Assembly (NCBI RefSeq): GCF_047553045.1
Contig: NZ_CP180208.1
Coordinates: forward strand, 1,922,001-1,986,000
DNA from: Sphingomonas_L flavalba_A
Lineage (GTDB): Bacteria > Pseudomonadota > Alphaproteobacteria > Sphingomonadales > Sphingomonadaceae
DNA: 64,000 nt
Direction of reading: 5' to 3'
Shown here: one piece after another, positions 1 to 11,001 of the stretch
How positions within the stretch are numbered: the stretch's first letter is position 1
How the letters are laid out: every line of letters starts with the position of its first letter
Position numbers and translations under genes: made by a program
The notes under the pieces: generated by a model
Seen by the model: the letters and a program-made list of their open reading frames with translations, nothing else
Databases searched by the model: none
Told to the model about the DNA's origin: nothing

Positions 1-111
1 CGGCGCCAGCGAAAACCCCTGCCTGACCGCCGAACGCTCCTGCGCATCGGCAGGCGCCCCCAGCAGCACGCCGATGCAGATCGCCAGCGCGACCGCACGC
101 ATTATTCGCAT
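1..111 (-). CDS. N-terminal fragment of an exported protein, cut by the window edge
   Basis: Only the first 37 codons are present; the gene continues past position 1. The peptide starts MRIMRAVALAICIGVLLGA and continues into ADAQERSAVRQGF. This is a typical signal peptide with a basic start, a hydrophobic core of about 14 residues and a probable cleavage site after ADA or AQ. A second in-frame ATG lies at 100..102. The gene is divergent from thyA. The mature part is too short to assign a family; I infer a periplasmic or outer-membrane protein. Confidence 0.6.
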   Translation of the reverse strand, partial: MRIMRAVALAICIGVLLGAPADAQERSAVRQGFSLAP

Positions 112-272
112 TGCCCCAAGTCCCCCGGCGCCGCACCCCCCGTGCGAGTCGCCGGCCCTAGTCTACGAAGCATCCGCCAGCCGCCGCAAGGCCATTTCCA
201 TTTTTTGCAAATGCTTACAACGCCCTTGCGCGTCGCCGTGGCGCTGAAACCCCCGCCCCCCGGCCAAGTGGG

Positions 273-301
273 GCGACAGCGCCGGCTTTCGCTCCTATCG
301 T
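273..301 (+). promoter_or_regulatory. Predicted thyA promoter, leaderless geometry
   Basis: A GCGACA hexamer (273..278) and TATCGT (296..301) are separated by 17 nt, and the -10 ends 6 nt before the thyA ATG. The expected transcription start is therefore at or next to the A of the start codon. No ribosome binding site precedes the ATG, which fits a leaderless message. Inferred from spacing and hexamer similarity only. Confidence 0.4.
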
Positions 302-307
302 CATTCC

Positions 308-1102
308 ATGCGTCCCTATCTCGACCTGATTCAGCGTATCCTGGACGAAGGCACCCGCCAGGCCGACCGCACCGGCGTCGGCACCCGCGCGGTGTTCGGC
401 CATCAGATGCGCTTCGACCTGGCCGACGGCTTTCCGCTCGTCACCACCAAGAAACTGCACCTGCGCTCGATCATCTACGAATTGCTGTGGTTCCTGCGCG
501 GCGACACCAATGTGCGCTGGCTGAACGACAATCGCGTGACGATCTGGGACGAATGGGCCGATGCGGAAGGCTCTCTCGGCCCGGTCTACGGCAAGCAGTG
601 GCGCGACTGGGAAACGGCGGACGGCCGCCACCTCGACCAGATCGCCGCGCTGATCGCCCAGATCAACGCCAATCCCGCCTCCCGCCGCCAGATCGTCACC
701 GCGTGGAACCCCGGCGAGATCGACCGGATGGCGCTCGCCCCCTGCCATTGCCTGTTCCAGACGCAGGTCGCCGACGGCCGCCTGTCGCTCCAGCTTTACC
801 AGCGCAGCGCCGACGTATTCCTCGGCGTGCCGTTCAACATCGCCAGCTACGCGCTGCTCACCCATATGCTGGCCGATCAGTGCGGGCTGAAACCGGGCGC
901 ATTCATCTGGACCGGCGGCGACTGCCATCTCTACGAAAACCACCTCGATCAGGCCCGTCTCCAGCTCAGCCGTGCTCCGCGCCCGCTGCCGACGCTGGCG
1001 ATCACCCGGCGCGCGCCGACGATCGACGGCTACGCCTACGAGGATTTCGCGATCACCGGCTACGATCCGCACCCCCACATCGCCGCGCCGGTGGCGGTGT
1101 GA
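308..1102 (+). CDS. thyA: Thymidylate synthase
   Basis: It methylates dUMP to dTMP with methylenetetrahydrofolate, which leaves dihydrofolate. The 264-residue length equals that of the E. coli enzyme. The catalytic cysteine is Cys146 in LAPCHCLF. The phosphate-binding arginines are Arg21 (RTGVGT) and Arg126-Arg127 (SRRQIV), and Asp169 and Asn177 lie in QRSADVFLGVPFN. All sit at canonical positions. The next gene is dihydrofolate reductase, which recycles the by-product. The two overlap by 4 nt (GTGA), so they are probably translationally coupled. An unrelated reading frame extending upstream of the start is a shadow. Confidence 0.98.
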   Translation: MRPYLDLIQRILDEGTRQADRTGVGTRAVFGHQMRFDLADGFPLVTTKKLHLRSIIYELLWFLRGDTNVRWLNDNRVTIWDEWADAEGSLGPVYGKQWRDWETADGRHLDQIAALIAQINANPASRRQIVTAWNPGEIDRMALAPCHCLFQTQVADGRLSLQLYQRSADVFLGVPFNIASYALLTHMLADQCGLKPGAFIWTGGDCHLYENHLDQARLQLSRAPRPLPTLAITRRAPTIDGYAYEDFAITGYDPHPHIAAPVAV

Positions 1103-1560
1103 GCCGGCCGCACATCACCCTCGTCGTCGCCCGCGCCACCAACGGCGTCATCGGCCGCGACGGGCGGATGCCCTGGCACATCCCCGCCGACCTGAAACGG
1201 TTCAAGGCGCTGACCACCGGCGCGCCGATGATCATGGGCCGCAAGACGTTTGAAAGCCTGCCCGGCCTGCTGCCCAGCCGCCGCCACATCGTGCTGACCC
1301 GCGACGCCGGCTGGTCCGCCCCCGGCGCGGAGCCGGTCGCCAGTGTCGACGCCGCCCTCGCCCTTGCCGGCGCCCCGCGCGTCTCGGTGGTCGGCGGGGC
1401 GGAAATCTACCGCCTGTTCCTGCCTCTCGCCGACCGCATCGAGCTGACCGAGGTGCATCTGGCACCGGACGGCGACACCGTCCTCCCCGCCTTCGCCGGC
1501 TGGCGGGAGGTCGGGCGGGAAGATTACGACACCCACAGCTTCGTGACGCTGGAACGCTGA
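1099..1560 (+). CDS. folA: Dihydrofolate reductase
   Basis: This 153-residue enzyme reduces dihydrofolate to tetrahydrofolate with NADPH and partners with the thyA product just upstream. The family signature NGVIGRDGRMPWHIPADL runs from about residue 15, with the acidic active-site residue Asp31 (Asp27 in E. coli). IMGRKTFES and SVVGGAEIYRLF form the cofactor-binding segments. I chose the GTG at 1099, which overlaps the thyA stop as GTGA and gives MSRPHITLVVA, the expected N-terminus. The longer open frame reaching back to 142 is not supported by homology. Confidence 0.95.
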   Translation: MSRPHITLVVARATNGVIGRDGRMPWHIPADLKRFKALTTGAPMIMGRKTFESLPGLLPSRRHIVLTRDAGWSAPGAEPVASVDAALALAGAPRVSVVGGAEIYRLFLPLADRIELTEVHLAPDGDTVLPAFAGWREVGREDYDTHSFVTLER

Positions 1561-1595
1561 TTTTTTCGGCGGGACGGCAGAAAGGATCGATCGCC

Positions 1596-2771
1596 ATGAC
1601 CGCCCGCCGCAAGATCCTCCTCTCCCTCGTCCTGCTCCTGCTGCTTGCCGCCGCGCTGTTCTTCGCGCTCGCCCCCGGCATCGCCGAACGGTCGATGAAC
1701 AAGGTCGAGCCGAACCGCCTGCTGGCGATCAGCCCGCGCGCCGCCGCCTTGCACAAGACGCTGGCGATCGCCGACAGCCACGCCGACACGCTGCTCTGGC
1801 GCCGCAGCCTGCTCGATCATGCCGATCGCGGTCAGGTCGATCTGCCGCGGATGATGGCGGGCAATGTCGCGCTGCAGGTGTTCTCGTCGGTCACCAAGAC
1901 GCCGAAGAACCAGAATTACGACGCCAACGGCGCCGACAGCGACAACATCACCCTGCTCGCCTTCGCCCAGCTCCAGCCGCCCCGCACCTGGGCCTCGCTG
2001 CTCCAGCGTTCGCTCTGGCACGCCGAAAAGCTGCACCGGGCAGAGGCGGCGTCCGCCGGCCATCTGCGCATCGTCGCCAGCGCCGCCGACCTGCGCCGCC
2101 TGCTTGCCGACCGCGCCGCCGGCAAGCAGGTCGCCGGCGCGCTGCTGTCGATCGAGGGGCTTCAGGATCTGGAGGGTAAAGCCGCCAATCTCGACACGCT
2201 CTACGCCGCCGGCTTCCGCATGGCCGGGCTGACCCACTTCTTCGACAACGAACTCGGCGGGTCGATGCACGGGCTGAACAAGGGCGGGCTGACCCCGTTC
2301 GGCCGCCAGATCGTCCGCGCGATGGAGCAGAAGGGGATGATCGTCGACATCGCCCACGCCAGCCACGCCGCCGTCGCCGAAGTGCTGGCGATGGCGACGC
2401 GCCCGGTCGTCTCCAGCCACGGCGGCGTTCAGGGGACCTGCAAGGTCAACCGCAACCTGACCGACGCGGAAATTGTCGGCGTCGCCCGCACCGGCGGCGT
2501 TGTCGGCATCGGCTATTGGGACGCGGCGGCGTGCGGCACCGCCCCGACCGACATCGCCAAAGCCATTGCCCATGTCCGCGACCTTGTCGGCATCGCCCAT
2601 GTCGGGCTGGGCAGCGACTATGACGGTGCCGTCACCACCGCCTTCGACACCAGCCAGCTCGTCCAGATCACTCAGGCGCTGATCGATCGCGGCTTCAGCG
2701 ATGACGAGATTCGCGCGGTGATGGGCGGCAACCTGCTCCGCCTGCTCGCCCACGGCCTGCCGGAAAGCTGA
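1596..2771 (+). CDS. Membrane dipeptidase, peptidase family M19
   Basis: This is a 391-residue zinc dipeptidase of the renal-dipeptidase family, predicted to cleave dipeptides (possibly including D-residues) on the periplasmic side. Residues 7-27 form a strongly hydrophobic N-terminal anchor or signal. The zinc-site signature HAD lies in IADSHADTLLW (about residues 57-67), a Glu follows in LLSIEGL, and further His ligands lie in VDIAHAS and in VVSSHGG. GLGSDYDG near the C-terminus is a family hallmark. An AAAGGA-type ribosome binding site precedes the ATG. It lies 35 nt after folA on the same strand but is functionally unrelated to it. Confidence 0.9.
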   Translation: MTARRKILLSLVLLLLLAAALFFALAPGIAERSMNKVEPNRLLAISPRAAALHKTLAIADSHADTLLWRRSLLDHADRGQVDLPRMMAGNVALQVFSSVTKTPKNQNYDANGADSDNITLLAFAQLQPPRTWASLLQRSLWHAEKLHRAEAASAGHLRIVASAADLRRLLADRAAGKQVAGALLSIEGLQDLEGKAANLDTLYAAGFRMAGLTHFFDNELGGSMHGLNKGGLTPFGRQIVRAMEQKGMIVDIAHASHAAVAEVLAMATRPVVSSHGGVQGTCKVNRNLTDAEIVGVARTGGVVGIGYWDAAACGTAPTDIAKAIAHVRDLVGIAHVGLGSDYDGAVTTAFDTSQLVQITQALIDRGFSDDEIRAVMGGNLLRLLAHGLPES

Positions 2772-2875
2772 TCGCGCCGGCGAGGAATAACGCCGTTATC
2801 GTCGTTGGTTACGTAAAATTCATGTCTCCGGCTTAGCGCTGGTTCGGCCATCGCGATCAGGGGAGCGATCGAACC

Positions 2876-3505
2876 ATGCCAGCACAAAGCTTCGGGGAAG
2901 CGACCGACCTGCCCGGCCGCCTGATCCGCGCGACCAATTTCGCGCTCGACCATTGGTGGCTGTGGCTGCTCGCCGGGCTGCTGCTGTGGCTGGCCCTGCG
3001 CCTGCGCGGCCAGCACGCGCTGATCGCCCGGCTCGACGAGCGGGCAGACGCCGCGTTCGCCGATGTCGACGCGCTGCTGGTCGAACGCCACGGCCTGATC
3101 GGCAATCTCGTCGCTGTCGTTCGCGCCTTTGCCGAACGCGAGCATGCCGTGATCCGCGACGTGCTCGACGCCCGCATTGACGCGGTCGAGGCGATGAGCG
3201 ACGCCGCGATCCACACCGACACCCAGATCGCCAACGTCCTGCAGAACCTGTTCTCGGTCAGCGAGAATTACCCGTCCCTCGCCGCCGCCGGCCATTATGC
3301 GCGGCTGCGCGACGACCTGATCCGGGTCGAGGACCGGATCACCGCCGCGCGCAAATTCTACAATCTCGCGGTCGAGGAACTGAACGCCGTCCGCCGCGCC
3401 TTCCCCGGCAACCTGCTGGCACGGCGCGACGCCCCGGTGCGCGAGAAATTCTCGCTCGGCGATCGCCGGGCAAAAATGGCGGAATCGCGGCAAATCAGCT
3501 TCTGA
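2876..3505 (+). CDS. LemA family protein
   Basis: This is a 209-residue membrane-anchored protein with one transmembrane helix at about residues 26-44 (WWLWLLAGLLLWLAL). A long helical domain follows, with the LemA pattern RHGLIGNLVAVVRAFAE, then VSENYPSLAAAGHY and ITAARKFYNLAVEELN. LemA proteins have no assigned enzymatic activity and are often encoded beside membrane metalloproteases. Here an M48 protease gene follows after 35 nt on the same strand, so they probably act together. A GGGGAG ribosome binding site precedes the ATG. Confidence 0.9.
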   Translation: MPAQSFGEATDLPGRLIRATNFALDHWWLWLLAGLLLWLALRLRGQHALIARLDERADAAFADVDALLVERHGLIGNLVAVVRAFAEREHAVIRDVLDARIDAVEAMSDAAIHTDTQIANVLQNLFSVSENYPSLAAAGHYARLRDDLIRVEDRITAARKFYNLAVEELNAVRRAFPGNLLARRDAPVREKFSLGDRRAKMAESRQISF

Positions 3506-3540
3506 TTTCCGGCGGGGCGGCGAAAAGGGGCGCGGGCGCG

Positions 3541-5277
3541 ATGGCGGCACGGCGGGCGATCGACGGGGCGGTCCACGGCTATGTCACCCACGCCCGGCGC
3601 AACCGCCGCTACACGCTGTGGCTGGTCGCCGCCTACATCCTGGCGTTCGAACTGACCGGCGCCTTCGCGCTGACCATGGTCCTGCTGCTCGTCGACCCGG
3701 ATCATACCATCCTCACCAACCCGGCCGGCTATGCGCTCCGCTACGCGCTGCCGCTGGCGCTGCTCAGCAACTGGCTGTTCTGGCGGCTCTATCGCGGCCA
3801 CGCCGCCTCGGTCACCCGCCGTCTCGGCATCCGCATCGTCGAACGGGCGGAGGAGCCGCGCTTCGTCGCGCTGGCGGAGGAACAATGCACCGCCCTCGGC
3901 GTCCGCCTGCCGCGCTTCGGGGTGATCGAGGCGGACGCGCCCAATGCGGTGACGGTCGGCGACGGCCCTTATCGCGGGCTGATCGCGGTGACGCGCGGCC
4001 TGCTCGACCGGCTCGACGACGACGAACTCGCCGCCGTCCTCGCGCATGAGGCATCGCATATCCGCCAGGGCGATACCCGCCTGCTCGCCGCCAACCACGC
4101 GCTGATGCGCACCGCCGTGCTCTACCAGACTCACAACCCGCTGCGGTTCGAGGATTGGCGTCAGGTCGTCATCCCGCTGCTGATACCGCCGATGCTGCTG
4201 ATCATGCTGGCCGGCGGCGCCGTCACTATGGCGTCGATGCAGCTTGCCCGCTTCGCCCGCCGCGCTCTCCGCCTCGGCCGCGATCATGGTGCGGACGGCG
4301 AGGCGATCCGCGTCACCCATTTCCCGGAAGCGTTGATCAGCGCGCTGGAAAAGGTCGGCGGCCACGGCGCCTTCCCCGGCAGCTACGCCGTGGAAGGGCT
4401 GCTGTTCGACGGCCCGTCGGATCATGACGGCGGCTCCCACCCGCCCGTCGCCGCCCGCATCGCCGCGATCGCCACGCTGGGGCGAGAGATGATGAACCCG
4501 CAGCGCCGCCGCCGCGACACCCGCGCGCCGCGCGCCGCCGCCCTGCCCGGCTTCGGCCGCCGGGGTCAGGCCGCCGCGCGCCCGGCGCTGTTCCCGTGCG
4601 ACGCAACCGGCCGGCCGCTCGAACAGCCACCGACGCCGACGCTGGCCATCGCCGGCCTGTGGTTCACCAACCGCGCCGCCTACCGCGAATGGCAGGCCGC
4701 CTGCATCGCCTGGTACGAATGGCGCGCGGGGGACCGGCGCAACGCCGCCGGGCTGACGCCGAAACTGGTCATCCCGCTCGCCGCCGTCTCTGCCTTCCTG
4801 ATCGTCTTTCACTGGCCGGCGGACGGCGATTTCGGCAAGCTCCACCGCATTTTCGGCCCGACCATGCTGGTCGACCTCGCCCGCGACACGCACAACGGTC
4901 CGTTCTGCTCCGGCCCCTCCTACCCGGACGGCACCTGCACGCCCGGCCAGATCAGCTCCACGGACGGCGCCGCCCGCCGACAGGCGCCGCCTCCGCCGCC
5001 CCGCGCCGCTACCGCCGGGCACCCCCCGCTGCTGCCGCCCGCCGTCATTCCGATGGCGTTGTTCCTGCTGATCCTCGTCGCGGCGTTCCGGCCACAGTGG
5101 GTGCGCCGGCTGTTCGGGGTGGTCGATGACAAGGGGCTGGCGGACCGCCTGCGCCACCGTGCGCCGCCGCCCGCCGTGCCGCCGCCCGCCACCGGCCACC
5201 AGGCCTCGTCGCCCTCGCCGCAGCGATCACCGCCGCCGTCCCGGCCCGGCACCGGTTTTGGCCGCAAACCAATCTGA
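3541..5277 (+). CDS. Membrane-bound M48 family metalloprotease (HtpX-like)
   Basis: This is a 578-residue predicted membrane zinc protease. Two transmembrane segments lie at about 26-50 and 67-82, then the zinc motif HEASH (His169, Glu170, His173), then a hydrophobic segment at about 209-232. The usual third-ligand motif ExxAD appears as DHGAD (Asp248-Asp252), so Asp replaces the Glu. A further hydrophobic stretch lies near residue 500 (IPMALFLLILVAAF), and the tail of about 45 residues is rich in Pro, Arg and Ala and low in complexity. The protein is longer than HtpX (about 290 aa). It pairs with the upstream lemA gene. Substrates are unknown; a quality-control role in the membrane is a family-level inference. 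Confidence 0.85.
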   Translation: MAARRAIDGAVHGYVTHARRNRRYTLWLVAAYILAFELTGAFALTMVLLLVDPDHTILTNPAGYALRYALPLALLSNWLFWRLYRGHAASVTRRLGIRIVERAEEPRFVALAEEQCTALGVRLPRFGVIEADAPNAVTVGDGPYRGLIAVTRGLLDRLDDDELAAVLAHEASHIRQGDTRLLAANHALMRTAVLYQTHNPLRFEDWRQVVIPLLIPPMLLIMLAGGAVTMASMQLARFARRALRLGRDHGADGEAIRVTHFPEALISALEKVGGHGAFPGSYAVEGLLFDGPSDHDGGSHPPVAARIAAIATLGREMMNPQRRRRDTRAPRAAALPGFGRRGQAAARPALFPCDATGRPLEQPPTPTLAIAGLWFTNRAAYREWQAACIAWYEWRAGDRRNAAGLTPKLVIPLAAVSAFLIVFHWPADGDFGKLHRIFGPTMLVDLARDTHNGPFCSGPSYPDGTCTPGQISSTDGAARRQAPPPPPRAATAGHPPLLPPAVIPMALFLLILVAAFRPQWVRRLFGVVDDKGLADRLRHRAPPPAVPPPATGHQASSPSPQRSPPPSRPGTGFGRKPI

Positions 5278-5298
5278 TCGGCCATCGTCCGACAAATA

Positions 5299-5327
5299 TT
5301 GCTCGATTTTCGCCATCCCCCTATAGG
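5299..5327 (+). promoter_or_regulatory. Predicted ribF promoter, leaderless geometry
   Basis: TTGCTC (5299..5304), a 17-nt spacer and TATAGG (5322..5327) lie 7 nt before the ribF ATG. No ribosome binding site is visible. The predicted start of transcription coincides with the start codon. Confidence 0.45.
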
Positions 5328-5334
5328 CCGCGAC

Positions 5335-6267
5335 ATGGAGCGCCTTGACGGGAGCGCGACCGCCCCCTCGCATCTGCGCGGCGGCGTCGTCGCGCTAGGC
5401 AATTTCGATGGATTTCACCTCGGCCATCAGGCGGTGGTCGGCCGCGCCGTCGCGCGCGCCCACGCGCAGGGCCGCCCGGCGCTGGTCGCCACCTTCGATC
5501 CCCATCCCGTCCGCTTCTTCAAACCGGACGCCCCGCCGTTCCGCCTGACCACCCTCGCCCAGCGCGAACGGCTGTTCGCCGCCGCCGGGGCGGATGCGAT
5601 GATCGTCTTTCATTTCGACGCGGCGCTGGCGTCGGTCGGCGCGCGCGATTTCGTGCTCGACTGGCTGATCCGGCGAATCGGCGCGGCGGCGGTGGTGACG
5701 GGGGAAGATTTCACCTTCGGCAAGGGGCGCAGTGGCAACCGTGCCGTCCTCTCCGCGCTGGGCGAGGAATATCAGCTTGGCGTCGAATCGGTGGCTCCGG
5801 TTGCGCTCGACGGCGAAATCATCTCGTCCAGCCGCATCCGCGACGCGCTTCAGGCTGGCGATTGCGCCACCGCCAACCGTCTGCTCACCCGGCCGTTCGC
5901 GGTGGAAGGCGTTGTCCAGCACGGCGACAAGCGCGGCCGCCTCCTCGGATTTCCGACCGCCAATCTGGCGCTCGGCAAGTATCTCCGCCCGCGCTACGGG
6001 GTCTATGCCGTGCGCGGGCGCCTGCCCGACGGCCAGTGGCTCGACGGCGCCGCCAGCGTCGGCATCCGCCCGACCTTCGACCCGCCGAAGGAACTGCTCG
6101 AACCGCATTTCTTCGCCTTCGACCGCGACATCTATGGCCAGATGATCGAAGTGACTTTCCACCACTTCCTGCGGCCGGAAGCGAAATTCGACAGCATCGA
6201 CGCGCTGAAGGCGCAGATCGAAAGCGACTGCGCCGACGCCCGGCGCGCGCTGGCGGCGGGTGATTGA
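5335..6267 (+). CDS. ribF: Bifunctional riboflavin kinase / FAD synthetase
   Basis: This 310-residue enzyme phosphorylates riboflavin to FMN and adenylates FMN to FAD. The N-terminal FAD-synthetase domain carries LGNFDGFHLGHQ (HxGH nucleotidyltransferase motif, His28 and His31) and TGEDFTFGKGRSG. The C-terminal flavokinase domain has GRLLGFPTANL and ends with a Phe/His-rich region. I chose the ATG at 5335 because MERLDGS fits the family and a promoter-like element lies directly before it. An earlier in-frame ATG at 5299 would fall inside that element. ileS follows after 49 nt, the common ribF-ileS-lspA order. Confidence 0.95.
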   Translation: MERLDGSATAPSHLRGGVVALGNFDGFHLGHQAVVGRAVARAHAQGRPALVATFDPHPVRFFKPDAPPFRLTTLAQRERLFAAAGADAMIVFHFDAALASVGARDFVLDWLIRRIGAAAVVTGEDFTFGKGRSGNRAVLSALGEEYQLGVESVAPVALDGEIISSSRIRDALQAGDCATANRLLTRPFAVEGVVQHGDKRGRLLGFPTANLALGKYLRPRYGVYAVRGRLPDGQWLDGAASVGIRPTFDPPKELLEPHFFAFDRDIYGQMIEVTFHHFLRPEAKFDSIDALKAQIESDCADARRALAAGD

Positions 6268-6316
6268 CGGGAAACACTAGTGTCTCCGGCAATCCTCGGC
6301 TAATCCCCGCCCACCG

Positions 6317-9188
<2,872 letters not shown>

Positions 9189-9196
<8 letters not shown>

Positions 9197-9701
9197 AACC
9201 GCGCCCCCCCGCCGCCTCGGCCTGATCCTCGCCGCCGTCATCTATATCGTCGATCAGGCGGTCAAATATGTGGTCGTCGGCCCGCTCGCCCTGCCCCATG
9301 TCCGCAACATCGAAATCCTGCCGTTCTTCGATCTGACCTGGGTGGAAAATTACGGCGTGTCGATGGGCTTCCTGACCGCATCGAGCAACGGCATGCGCTG
9401 GGCGCTGGTCGGGCTGACCGTGGCGATCAGCCTCGCCGTCCTCGCCTGGATGTGGCGGGAACGCAGCCGGGCGGACGTGCTGGCGCTTGGCATCGTGCTC
9501 GGCGGCGCGCTCGGCAACATCACCGACCGGGTCCGCTTCGGCTATGTCGTCGACTATGCCGATCTGCATTTCGGCGAATGGCGGCCGTTTTTGGTATTCA
9601 ATGTCAGCGACGCCGCTATTACCATCGGCGTCGTGATCCTGCTCGCCCGGGCGCTGCTCGTGCGGGACGGCAAGAAATCCGCGGAGGATGATAATGCGTA
9701 A
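9189..9701 (+). CDS. lspA: Lipoprotein signal peptidase (signal peptidase II)
   Basis: This 170-residue inner-membrane aspartic protease removes signal peptides from prolipoproteins. Four transmembrane segments are visible (about 9-30, 55-63, 71-88 and 142-158). The catalytic aspartates are Asp122 in GYVVDYADLHF and Asp141 in FNVSDAAIT, and GNITDR precedes them. The start overlaps the end of ileS by 8 nt. The next gene encodes a lipoprotein, a likely substrate. Confidence 0.97.
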
Positions 9702-10137
9702 GGCAGTGTTGGCCGGCCTGGTTCTGACCACCGTTCTATCCGGCTGCGCCAGCGGCAGCGGCCTGTTCGGGCGCGAACGGCCGGACGAATTCGCCGTTGC
9801 CCGGCGCGCGCCGCTGGTCGTGCCGCCCGATTTCGCCCTCGCCCCGCCCGCCCCCGGCGCCCCGCGCCCGCAGGAAGCGGATTCGAGCACCCAGGCGCTC
9901 GAAGCGATGTTTGGCGGCCCGGCCCAGCGCAGCGCGACCGAAACGACGGCGCTCAACCACGCCGGCGACGACAGCGCCGATCCCGGCATCCGCTCCGCCG
10001 TCGCCGATCCGCAGACCAACGTCGTCGACAAGGGGCAGGTGACCCGCGACATCATCGCCGCGCCGGAAGGCGACGGCCGCGACGCCCGCGCCGCGACCGG
10101 CACCACCCCGGCGCCCGCCCCCACCCCGCAGGACTGA
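9694..10137 (+). CDS. DUF3035-type lipoprotein
   Basis: This is a 147-residue predicted lipoprotein with the lipobox LSGC at about residues 15-18. It is followed by the conserved stretch RPDEFAVARRAPLVVPPDF, typical of the DUF3035 family found beside lspA in sphingomonads. The rest is rich in Pro, Ala and Asp and probably unstructured. I prefer the ATG at 9694 over the one at 9688 because GGAGG at 9683..9687 lies 6 nt upstream of it. The start overlaps lspA by 8 nt. Function unknown. Confidence 0.88.
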   Translation: MRKAVLAGLVLTTVLSGCASGSGLFGRERPDEFAVARRAPLVVPPDFALAPPAPGAPRPQEADSSTQALEAMFGGPAQRSATETTALNHAGDDSADPGIRSAVADPQTNVVDKGQVTRDIIAAPEGDGRDARAATGTTPAPAPTPQD

Positions 10138-10215
10138 TTACCGGCCCGGCAGCGAAAGCGGGGGGCGTGGCGCGCTCCACCGGTCGATCACAGGCTGCTG
10201 GTGTTCCGGCGAAAG

Positions 10216-10253
10216 CAGGGGCCCAACTTCGCGCTTCGTCCCGTTGGCCCCTG
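10216..10253. terminator. Imperfect hairpin between convergent genes; possible dispersed repeat
   Basis: CAGGGGCCCAAC (10216..10227) pairs with GTTGGCCCCTG (10243..10253) with one bulged C and a 15-nt loop. It sits between the lipoprotein gene and the next, convergent gene, where a bidirectional terminator is expected. There is no clear T-run. The sequence looks like a small intergenic repeat unit, but no second copy was recognised here. Confidence 0.4.
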
Positions 10254-10333
10254 TTTGCATCAGACGCTCGGCGGACTTCGGTTGACCGCCGCGTACAACG
10301 TCCACGCCTCCCCCGCCGGCACGCCCGTCCGCG

Positions 10334-10876
10334 TCAGTGCGCCGGCATGGCGGTGAACAGGAAATCGCCGGTGGAACAGGCGAGCATCACCTTGCGCTGA
10401 TCTCCCAGCGCCAACGGCACCACCTGCTCGCTCTCGCCAACCCGCACCCGCACCTGTTCGCCTGCGACGGTCAGCGCATAGGGTAGCCCCTGCCCCAGCG
10501 GGATCATTCCAACCTCGTCCGCGACAACCGCCTTCTTGCCCGTTCGATAGGCAATCTCGACGCGCACGACCGCGCCCTTCTGGACGACGGCCTTGGTCTG
10601 TGCCTTCGCCGTCAGGCGGACACCGACCCAGCTGTCGCCGTCTGCCGAGACAAGGCGCACATGCGCTGTCGGTTGCCACTGTCCGCCCCGGTACAGCGCC
10701 TGCGCCGTAATCACGCCGCTCAGGCTTTGGCGACCCGGTGCCTGCGGCATGGCGAATTGCGAGAAATGACCGGGCGTCGTGTCGCAGTCGTACCGCATCT
10801 CTTCCGGCTCTGCCGCGATACTCGCCGACGCCAATCCTGTCAGGATCGCCACGACGCCCCAACGCCCGATCGTCAT
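10334..10876 (-). CDS. Putative periplasmic protein of unknown function
   Basis: This is a 180-residue protein with a signal peptide (hydrophobic residues 7-19, probable cleavage after ASIAA). The mature part is about 158 residues with two cysteines, one in YDCDT near its start and one in MLACST near its end, which could form a disulfide. It is rich in Val and Gly with an alternating pattern that suggests a beta-structure. GGGGAGG precedes the ATG at a good distance. I do not recognise the family; IalB-like proteins have a similar layout, but I cannot support that assignment. Confidence 0.7.
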   Translation of the reverse strand: MTIGRWGVVAILTGLASASIAAEPEEMRYDCDTTPGHFSQFAMPQAPGRQSLSGVITAQALYRGGQWQPTAHVRLVSADGDSWVGVRLTAKAQTKAVVQKGAVVRVEIAYRTGKKAVVADEVGMIPLGQGLPYALTVAGEQVRVRVGESEQVVPLALGDQRKVMLACSTGDFLFTAMPAH

Positions 10877-11001
10877 GCCCGCCTCCCCCGCAGATGGCGG
10901 GGAAGGTGGACCGCAATGCGCCAGCGCGCAAGCCTAAGTGAATAAATTCAAACGGAAATCCGACATTCCGGGCCGTTCGCCGCGGCCGGCATTCGCCGCC
11001 C

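Noticed and set aside
142..1101. Upstream extension of the folA reading frame through thyA
   Set aside because: The first 319 codons translate to an Arg/Pro-rich sequence overlapping thyA in another frame. Dihydrofolate reductase homology starts only at 1099.
10167..10400. 77-codon open frame in the gap after the lipoprotein gene
   Set aside because: It runs across the hairpin and into the end of the convergent gene, lacks a ribosome binding site and has a random-looking Arg-rich translation.
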